Shown: one piece after another, positions 8,279 to 16,100 of the stretch | How positions within the stretch are numbered: the first letter of the stretch is position 1 | Layout: every line of letters begins with the position of its first letter | Origin: an uncultured Flavobacteriales bacterium | GTDB lineage: Bacteria > Bacteroidota > Bacteroidia > Palsa-965 | DNA length: 18,188 bases | Assembly: GCA_946478675.1 (NCBI GenBank) | Contig: CAMLEF010000050.1 | Location: forward strand, 1 to 18,188 | Direction: 5' to 3' | Translations under genes and position numbers: made by a program | The notes under the pieces: model-generated | What the model saw: the letters and a program-made list of their open reading frames with translations, nothing else | What the model was told of the DNA's origin: nothing | The model's database searches: none

Positions 8279-8728
8279 TCAATTTCCGAATTGCCGCAGG
8301 TGGTGATCGAAATGTTTCCACTGCGTTTCGCCCCATTGTTTCGGTGTCATTTTGCCGAAAAAAGCATGCGGGTGTTGCGTCACATTCGCTTCGCCGCCTT
8401 CATACATCTTTTTAAGCAACCCGAGCAGCTTCGTTTTCTCTTTTTCGAATTCGCGGGGCGTGGTGACCACGAACGATGGCGCGGTGGGAGAACCGGGCTT
8501 GAACGGGCTTGCGCTGAGATAACCCTTCTTCACGAACGGCCCGATGATCCGGCCGATGAACAGGCGTTTCAGGACGACTTCACCCAGCACGACGCGCACG
8601 GTTTCGGAGCAATGGGCGAGCATCTGGGCAACGTCCATTTTCCCCCATTGACGGGGTGCGTCCGCGGGGAGTTTTTCAATCCGCGCAACGAGTTCACGGT
8701 AATCGGATTCGTTAAAAACTGATCTCAT
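8279..8728 (-). CDS. DUF1569 / DinB-like small protein
   Basis: A 149-residue cytoplasmic protein of the DUF1569 family, related to the DinB/YfiT four-helix-bundle superfamily of putative metal-dependent proteins. Visible hallmarks are WGKMDVAQMLAHC at 28-40, VTQHPHAFFGKMTPKQWG at 116-133 and KHFDHHLRQFG at 138-148. His39, His139 and His143 fit the three-histidine metal site of DinB-like proteins; this is inferred from spacing. The precise reaction is unknown for the family. The ATG at 8728 gives the usual N-terminus. The gene diverges from the cold-shock gene with 92 bases between start codons, and its stop is 147 bases before the CotH cluster, so some co-transcription with that cluster is possible. 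Confidence 0.85.
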   Translation of the reverse strand: MRSVFNESDYRELVARIEKLPADAPRQWGKMDVAQMLAHCSETVRVVLGEVVLKRLFIGRIIGPFVKKGYLSASPFKPGSPTAPSFVVTTPREFEKEKTKLLGLLKKMYEGGEANVTQHPHAFFGKMTPKQWGETQWKHFDHHLRQFGN

Positions 8729-8743
8729 GGCTTTTTAAGGCCC

Positions 8744-8775
8744 ACAAGATAGCCATTGAGTTTGCACCTATCAAT
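8744..8775 (-). promoter_or_regulatory. Possible promoter of the DUF1569 gene
   Basis: On the minus strand, TATCTTGT (8744-8751) partly matches the Bacteroidetes -7 element TAnnTTTG, with ATTG (8772-8775) 20 bases upstream as a weak -33. Transcription would begin only about 10 bases before the ATG at 8728. The -7 element forms a perfect 8-bp inverted repeat with that of the opposite promoter (8746-8753 with 8782-8789). Confidence 0.35.
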
Positions 8776-8791
8776 GACTCTGCTATCTTTG
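8761..8791 (+). promoter_or_regulatory. Bacteroidetes-type promoter of the cold-shock gene
   Basis: TTTG at 8761-8764 and TATCTTTG at 8784-8791 are separated by 19 bases. They match the -33 TTTG and -7 TAnnTTTG consensus recognised by the Bacteroidetes primary sigma factor. Start of transcription near 8798 would leave a short A-rich leader of about 23 bases and no Shine-Dalgarno before the ATG at 8821. Confidence 0.75.
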
Positions 8792-8820
8792 CCTTTCAAC
8801 AACTATTAATCAACATCACA

Positions 8821-9012
8821 ATGGAAAGTGGAATTGTAAAATTCTTCAATGAGACCAAAGGTTTTGGCTTCATTAAGGTAAACGGCTCTAACCAGGAAGT
8901 ATTCGTACACGTTACTGGCCTCCAGGACAAAATCCGTGAAAACGACGCGGTGACCTTCGAAATTGCCCAGGGCAAAAAAGGTCCGAACGCGGTCAATGTA
9001 AAACTGGCTTAA
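8821..9012 (+). CDS. Cold-shock domain protein (CspA family)
   Basis: A 63-residue single cold-shock domain, the usual length for the family. It should bind single-stranded RNA or DNA and act as an RNA chaperone in the cytoplasm. The RNP1 motif is KGFGFIKV at 13-20 and the RNP2 motif is VFVHV at 27-31; the family's common KWFN reads KFFN at 7-10, so the usual Trp is Phe. The start is fixed by the family-typical beginning MESGIVKFFN. It has its own consensus promoter (8761-8791) and a strong terminator (9031-9064), so it is monocistronic. Sequence alone does not say whether cold induces it. Confidence 0.95.
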   Translation: MESGIVKFFNETKGFGFIKVNGSNQEVFVHVTGLQDKIRENDAVTFEIAQGKKGPNAVNVKLA

Positions 9013-9030
9013 TCTCCACTTTTATATTTG

Positions 9031-9064
9031 AAAAAAAGCCTCTCAGCGCTGGGAGGCTTTTTTT
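9031..9064 (+). terminator. Intrinsic terminator of the cold-shock gene
   Basis: The stem AGCCTCTC (9037-9044) pairs with GGGAGGCT (9051-9058), including one G-U pair, around a six-base loop. It is flanked by seven A residues before and seven T residues after. The symmetric A and T tracts make it able to terminate in both directions, serving the converging adhesin/SprF transcript as well. Confidence 0.9.
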
Positions 9065-9090
9065 ATGGAGTAAAGTGCAGCAGTGCGATT

Positions 9091-9160
9091 GTTTAAAACC
9101 ATAATAGAAACATAGAAACACATAGAAGAATGCTATGTGAAACTATGTGGTTAATTAAAC
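9091..9160. repeat. CATAG-rich inverted repeat, dispersed copy 2
   Basis: This is a second copy of the element at 1599-1664. The outer arms pair GTTTAA (9091-9096) with TTAAAC (9155-9160), and AACC with GGTT. The inner CACATAG (9119-9125) pairs with CTATGTG (9133-9139). Shared segments with copy 1 include GAAACATAGAAA-type runs and CTATGTGGTT. It overlaps the last codons and stop of the PorP/SprF gene at 9151. Confidence 0.65.
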
Positions 9161-10077
9161 TTCGCTTCGGAATCCTTCGGCTTCAGCACGCCGCTCTTGT
9201 TGAAGCGGACACCGATCGTCAGCTCGTGCGTGCCGGTGCTGTAATTGCCGAGGTTCGTCGTGGTGAAATCGTACGCGTATCCGAGCTGGAGATTTTCCCG
9301 CACGATGAAGCCCGCGTAGAAAGCGATCGCATCGAGATTACGGTAAGAGCCGCCGAGCCAGAATTTCTCTTTGTAAATGGCACGCATGCCGACGTCGAAC
9401 TGGAACGGCGCCGGATACACGTACTTCAGCAACGCCGAAGGCTCAAGCACAAAATCATCGCCGATCGGCTGGCGGTAACCGAGCATGCCGTAGAAATGAC
9501 GGTTCATCACGCTCGTCGTGTTCGCCATGTAATCGAAAAACTTCAGTTTGTTCTGCTGGATCTGCAGGCACGACGCGCCCACCCAGAAACGATCGCTGTA
9601 CAATAAAAATCCCGCGCTGAAATCCGGTGTGAGCACCGACTGCAACGCGTTCATCAGGATGAGATCGCCCGGGTCATGCAGGTTGATCTTTTGTCCGTCG
9701 ACCATAAACTGCAGGATGCCGGCGGAAATGCCAAACGACAGTTTCAGCTTATCATTCAGCGGCGCGTGATACGCATACGAAAGATAAAATCCCGTGCGGC
9801 GCGTCGGGCCGACGATATCCGTGAAGAGCTGTCCGCCGATGCCCATGTGATCGTATTTCATCGGGCCGTGCGCGCTGAGCATGTACGTGCGCGGCGCGTC
9901 GGTGATGCCGCCCCATTGGTAACGATTCGCGGAGAGCGCCGTGAAGTAAGGATTCTTGCCGCCGATCGCCGGGTTGAATACGTAATCGTTGATCATGTAC
10001 TGGCTGAAATGCGGCAACTGCTGCGCCATCCCGGCCAGCGGTAAAATCGCAAGCAGCACGACAATGCTTCTTTTCAT
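9151..10077 (-). CDS. PorP/SprF family outer-membrane protein (T9SS-associated)
   Basis: PorP/SprF proteins are outer-membrane beta-barrels that act with the T9SS. SprF is needed for export or surface retention of the adhesin SprB in Flavobacterium, and such genes typically follow genes for type B-sorted proteins, as here. The 308 residues begin with a signal peptide (MKRSIVVLLAILPLAGMA, then QQLPHFSQYM), followed by the family hallmark DYVFNPAIGG and alternating amphipathic strands ending in LTIGVRFNKSG. The frame remains open back to 10185, but that extra 36 residues is encoded by repeat DNA and would precede the signal peptide, so the ATG at 10077 is chosen. The gene lies 104 bases after the giant adhesin stop and probably shares its transcript. 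The final codons overlap a dispersed repeat. Confidence 0.9.
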   Translation of the reverse strand: MKRSIVVLLAILPLAGMAQQLPHFSQYMINDYVFNPAIGGKNPYFTALSANRYQWGGITDAPRTYMLSAHGPMKYDHMGIGGQLFTDIVGPTRRTGFYLSYAYHAPLNDKLKLSFGISAGILQFMVDGQKINLHDPGDLILMNALQSVLTPDFSAGFLLYSDRFWVGASCLQIQQNKLKFFDYMANTTSVMNRHFYGMLGYRQPIGDDFVLEPSALLKYVYPAPFQFDVGMRAIYKEKFWLGGSYRNLDAIAFYAGFIVRENLQLGYAYDFTTTNLGNYSTGTHELTIGVRFNKSGVLKPKDSEAKFN

Positions 10078-10094
10078 CTTCAGCAGCGGCTTTT

Positions 10095-10175
10095 GCAGCA
10101 GTTGGCAGTAAGCAGTTTGCAGTCTGCAGTAAAACATTACTGCCGATTGCCAACTGCCGATTGCCAACTGCCGGT
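10095..10175. repeat. 7-bp-period repeat with inverted halves
   Basis: The left half (about 10096-10130) is a run of heptamers ending in GCAG or GGCAG: TTGGCAG, TAAGCAG, TTTGCAG, TCTGCAG. The right half (10139-10175) is a 14-bp unit, ACTGCCGATTGCCA, present twice and then in part. The halves are complementary: CAGTTGGCA (10099-10107) pairs with TGCCAACTG at 10148-10156 and at 10162-10170. The element fills the gap between the adhesin and SprF genes. I recall similar GGCAGTTGGCAATC repeats in other Bacteroidetes genomes, which is unverified here. Confidence 0.75.
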
Positions 10176-10181
10176 TGTTTC

Positions 10182-13100
10182 TCATCGCATGATCGTTAAC
10201 GGACCCGTGTACACTTCGGGGAACAGCGGATCGTTCAGGTTAATGATGTAGTAATACGTTCCGACCGGAAGATCTTTACCCTGGTAACGGCCATCCCACG
10301 GCGTGTTGTAACCGATCGAGATGAAAAGCTGTTCGCCCCAGCGGTTGTACACTTCCACCTGGCAATTCGGGAAAAGATGAATGTTGTCGATCACCCACGT
10401 GTCGTTCACGCCGTCGCCGTTCGGTGTAAAGCCGTTCGGGAAATTGATCGCCGGAACAACAACGAGGTTCATCGTGTCGCTGTCGGTGCAGCCGTTCGCA
10501 TCGGTGACGACAACCGTGTAGGAAGTAGTTGCCGCCGGGCCGGCTACCGGGTTCGATTGCGACGGATCACCGAGACCGCTGGAAGGTCCCCACGCAAACG
10601 TCGATCCCGCAGGACCGGTCGGGTTTCCGCCGATCGTTGTCGTCATGCCGGTAATGATTTCCTGGTCGGGGCCTGCATTGGCAACCGGGCCGGGGGCAGC
10701 AGTAACCAACACGGAATCCGTATCGCTGCAGGAACCGTTGTAAGCGATCAGCAAATAAGTCGTCACTCCTGTCGGCGGATTCACCGTGGCGGTAATGGCG
10801 GTGCTTACTACCGTCATTCCCGGCAGCTGCAGCCATTGGTAAGTTGTTGCGTTCTGGCTCGCGGAACCGTTCAGCATTACCGTTCCCGAAGAACAGAAGC
10901 TCGTATCGTTGCCCGCAGCAGCGATAACCGTCGTCAGCGCATTCACCACGATCGTATCGGCCGTTGTACAACCGTTCGCATCGGTGATGTTGACAGTGTA
11001 TGATCCCGGGAGAATGCCGGTGAGGTTTTGCGTCGCTGCAGTAAATGCATTCGGTCCGGTCCATGCGAACGTGTACGGCAATGCACCGCCGTTCACGCTG
11101 ATCGTGATCGCGCCGTCAGCGGAATTATTACACGTGGCATCGGTCACTGCCGGCGCACCGAGCACAAGCACCACCGGTGAAACGATCGTATCGGTTTGCG
11201 TGAAGGAACATCCGTTCGCATCGGTGACCGTAACGGTGTACGTTCCGGAACACAGGTTCGTCGCGGTTGCAGTAGTCTGCGGCGGTGTGGTGCTCCAGCT
11301 GTACGAATACGGCAGCGTTCCACCGGAAGGAATTGCTGTGATGAATCCGTTGCAGGCGCCGGTGCAAAGCTCCGATTGCACGAACGGCAGCGAGCCCACG
11401 AACGGAGCCGGTTGCGTGATGTTGATTGCAGTCGTGCTGACGCAACCCGTGGCATCGGTAGCCTGCACGAAATAGGTTCCTGCGCAGAGCGAAGAAATGT
11501 TCGTCGTGTTGCCGCCGTTGCTCCAGCTGTAGGTGTACGGTGCGTTGCCGCCATTTACCGTTACCGTCGCCGTACCGTTGCACGAGCCGTTACAGGAAGG
11601 ACTCGTTCCGCTCGTGCTCAGCACCATGCCGCTGTTCAGGTTGCTCACCGGGATCGTCACGACACGGCTGCAGCCGGTAGCATCGGTGATCGTCACCGTA
11701 TACAATCCTGCGCAAAGGCTGGTGATCGCAGCAGTCGTTTGTCCGCCGGGCAGCCAGTTGTACGTGTACGGAGCCGTGCCGCCGCTCGGGCTCAGCGCGA
11801 TGCTTCCTCCGCAGGCGCCGCAATCCGTGTTCGTGATTACCTGGTTCGGATTGATCTGCGCGGGTTGTGTGATCGTGAAGCTTTGCGTGATCGTGCATCC
11901 TGCGGAATCCTGCACCTGCACGGTGTAAGTGCCTGCGCAAAGGTTGCTGACGCTGTTCGTGTTTTGTCCGCCGGGCAGCCAGTTGTAAGCATAAGGTAAC
12001 GTGCCGCCGCTTGCCGTGATGCTGATCGAACCATCGCAAACGCCGCTGCAGGAAGCGTCAATCACATTCGATGAGCTGATCGCAGGTGCATTGCCGCTGC
12101 TCACGTTTAACGAGAAAGTAGCCGAGCAGCCGGTCGCATCGGTGATCGTGACGTTGTAAACGCCGGCGCAAAGATTATTGACGGTAGAAGTCGGCGCGCC
12201 GTTGCTCCACACGAAGGTGTACGGTGCGGTGCCGCCGCTCGCGTTCAGCGTAATGCTGCCGTTGCATTGTCCGCAGGTTGAAGGATTGATCGCCGGGTTG
12301 ATGACGATCGGTGTCGGACCGCCGAGCGTAACTGTTGCGGTTGTGCTGCAGCCGGAAGCGTCGGCGATGTTGACGGAATACGTTCCGGTGCAAAGACCAT
12401 TCGCCGTTTGCGTGACTTGCCCGAGCGGATCCGTCCAGTTGTACGTGAACGGTGCGGTGCCTGCGGAAATGTTCACCGTTGCCGTACCGTCGCAGTTGTT
12501 CGCGCAGGTCGGTGCGGAAGAAGTGGCGTTCGCGGCAAGTGTATTCCACGGGGCCACTGCAGAGCTGTTGGTCGAAGTACAACCGTTCGCATCCGTGATC
12601 GTGTACGTGTACGTGCCGATGCAAAGACTGCTGATCGTTGAAGTCGTTTGTGCACCGGGCGACCAGTTGTACGAATACGGGCCCGTTCCGCCGGAAGGCG
12701 CGAGCGCGATGGAGCCGTCGCAGATGCCGGTACAGGTGGCATTCGACACAAACGGATTGCCCAGGATCGGCTGCGGTGCGTTGATCGTTACCGGGGAGAA
12801 ACGGATACAGCCATTCGCATCGGTGACCTGCAGGAAATAGCTGCCACCGCACATGTTCGTCAGGCTGTTCGTCGTTTGTCCGCCGGGATTCCAGAGATAC
12901 GTGTAAGGCGCCGTTCCGCCGATCGGGGTGACGGTCGCTGCGCCGTCGCAGGAAGAAGGACAGGTTGCATTGGAAGAAACGACGTTCTCGCCGGTAGGAC
13001 CGCCGTTGTTGTTCAGCGTTAACGTGAACGATTGCGCGCAGCCGTTGTTATCCGTCACGTTCACCGAATAAATTCCTGCGCAGAGATTCGACTGGTTCGG

Positions 13101-16100
13101 TTGCGCGGGCAGGCCACCCGACCAGCTGTAGGTATACGGCGAAGTTCCGCCCACGGGAGTAATGCTGATCGTTCCGTCGCAGGAGCCGCAGGTGGCAGGC
13201 GCGCTGGCGGTAGTGAGCGTCATCGCAGCAGCCGGACTGACGGTTACGGTTTGGATGTCGGTGCAACCGTTCAGGTCACGAACAGTAACGGTGTATGTTC
13301 CCGCAGCAAGACCCGTGATGGTTTGCGTCGTTTGCCCGCCGGGCGCCCAGAGATACGAATACGGACCGGTTCCGCCGACGGGGCTGGCGCTGGCTGTTCC
13401 ATCGGGCGTTCCGTTGCAGGACGTCGGTGTGGAAGAAGTATTCGCCTGCAGCAAATTCGGTTGCGTAACAGTGGTCGTCGCATTCTGAACGCATCCTAAA
13501 GCATCGGTCACCGCAACAGTGTAAATGCCGGCACAAAGCGCAGTGGCCGTTGCGGTCGTTTGTCCGCCGGGGCTCCAGCTGTACGAATACGAAGGCGTTC
13601 CGCCCGAAGCATTCACCATCGCTACGCCGTTGCACGAGCCGTAACAGCTGAGTGGTCCGCTGCTCGCCGCAAGCGTAATGGCCGGAGGTTGCTGGATCGT
13701 TGCCGAGAGGACAACGGAGCAGCCATTCGCATCCATCGTGATGACGGAGTAAGCGCCGGCACAGAGTCCGCTCGCAGTAGGCGTCGTTCCGCCACCGGGC
13801 GACCAGGTGTAGGTGTAACCCGGAGTTCCGCCGCTTGCAGAAACAGTTGCCGTACCGTCGCAGATGCTGAAGCAGCTCGCATTGGTGAACGATAAGGTTG
13901 CTGCCAGTGCCGGAGGTTCGGTGATCGTGACGGTTTGCTGTGTCGTGCAACCGCCCGCATCGGTGATGTCGACCGTGTACGTTCCCGGGCAAAGGTTCAC
14001 CGCCTGCGCCGTTCCTTGTCCGGACGACCAGTTGTAGGAATACGGGTTCGTCCCTCCGGAAACACTTACGGTTGCCGTTCCGTTGCAGGCCGCGTTACAC
14101 AACACGTTGGTGAACGCCATTGTCACCGTCATTGGTTGCGGCTCGGTAACCGTGATCTGTTGCGTCAGCGTGCAGTTCAAGGCATCGGTGATCGTGACGG
14201 TGTACGTTCCTGCGCCGAGACCGGAAATCGTTTGCGTCGTTTGTCCGCCAGGAAGCCATGCGTAAGTGTAGGGTCCCGTTCCACCCGAAGGATTCGCCGT
14301 GATGCTGCCGTCCGTCATTCCATTGCAGGAAACGTTAATAACGGTGCTGTTGTCCGACAGCGGTTGCGGTTCGTTGATGACGATCGTTGCAAACGTGATG
14401 CAACCCACAGCATCCGTCACCTGGCAGAACCATGTTCCTGCGGAAAGTCCGGTTACGCCGGGTGTTCCATCACCTGCCGGTGTGCCCGGGCTCCAATCAT
14501 AAGTGAACGGCGCTGCACCTCCCGTAACGTTTACGCTCGCTGTTCCGTCCGATCCGCCATTGCAGCTGACATCGGTAGAGGAAGCCGTCATCGTCGGGCC
14601 GCTGATGTTGCTGACCGCTATCGGTGCGTTGACCGAACAGTTCGCAGCGTCTGTGATCGTGACGGTGTAAATGCCCGGGCAAAGGTTCGTGATCGTTTGC
14701 GTCGTTTGTCCGCCCGGCGCCCAGCTGTACGTATACGGCCCGATGCCTCCGGATGGATTCGCAGTGATGCTGCCGTCACAAAGCGTACAGTTCGCATCGG
14801 TCACCGTTTCATTGGCGGTGATGATCGATGCTTCGGTGATCGTTACGGTTTGTGTGAACGTGCAATTGTTCGCGTCATTCACCGTCACCGTGTACGTTCC
14901 TGCGCAGAGGCCCGTTGCCGTTTGCGTCGTTTGTCCGCCCGGAGCCCAGCTGTAGCTGTAAGCGCCGGTGCCGCCGCTCGGAGTAGCAGTGGCTGTTCCA
15001 TCGCACACGCCGTTGCAGGAAGCATTGGTGCTGCTGACCGTCGCCTGCAGTTGCGGAGGATTGACGAAAGTGACGGTCGCCGTATTGAAACAATTCGCAG
15101 CGTCGGTAGCGGTCACCGTATAAGAACCTGCGCAAAGACCGGTGATTGTCTGCGTCGTTTGTCCGCCGGGCAGCCAGCTGTACGTGTACGGATTGGTTCC
15201 GCCGGATGCGTTCGCGCTCGCTACACCATCACACGCGCCATAGCAGCTCAAACTGTTGGTAGAGCTCGTGATAATGATATTGACGACCTGCGTGATCGTC
15301 GCGACGGCAGTTGTAGTACAACCGGCAGCGTCCGTTACCGTCACCGTGTGCTGGCCGATGCAAAGTCCCGTTGCAGTCGGGTTGGTTTGTCCGCTCGGTG
15401 TCCAGAAATACGCGTACGGAGAAGTTCCGCCGCTTACGGCTACGGATGCTGTTCCGTTGCAAATGCCGCAGCTCGAAGTGGTCGATGCTACAACAGCGAG
15501 CAGCGGCGGCGGCTGCGTGATGTTCACCTGTTGGTTGGTCGTACAGCCGTTCGCATCGGTGACGGTAACCGTATACGTTCCTGCGCTGAGACCGGTAACG
15601 TTAGGAGTGGTTTGTCCGCCCGGCGACCAGAGATACGTGTACGGCGCAGTTCCGCCGGAAGCGTTTGCATTCGCAGAGCCGTTGCTGCCACCGTTGCAGG
15701 AAACGTTGACCGAAGTAACGTTCGCCAGCAGCTGCGGCGGTTGTGTGATGGTGACGACGGCGGTATTGTTACAACCGGTCACATCCGTTACCGTTACCGT
15801 ATAACTTCCGGCGCAAAGGTTGTTGATGGTTTGCGTCGTTTGTCCGCCGGGCGCCCAGCTGTAGTTGTAAGGTGCGGTTCCGCCGGAGGGAGAAACCGTA
15901 GCGCTGCCGTTACAGCTGCCGCTGCAGGAGGCGTTGGCCTGGCTTGTCGTGAGTGTCAGTGCTGTCGGCTGCGTAAGCGTGACGGAAGCCGAAGTGGTAC
16001 AGTTGTTCGCATCGGTAATGTTCACCGTATACGATCCTGCGCAAAGTCCCGAGAGCGACGGCGTGGTTTGTCCGTTCGGCAGCCAGGAATACTGGTACGT

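Noticed and set aside
10078..10185. N-terminal extension of the PorP/SprF frame to 10185
   Set aside because: These 36 codons are translated heptamer repeat DNA, overlap the adhesin stop, and would sit ahead of a good signal peptide starting at the ATG at 10077.
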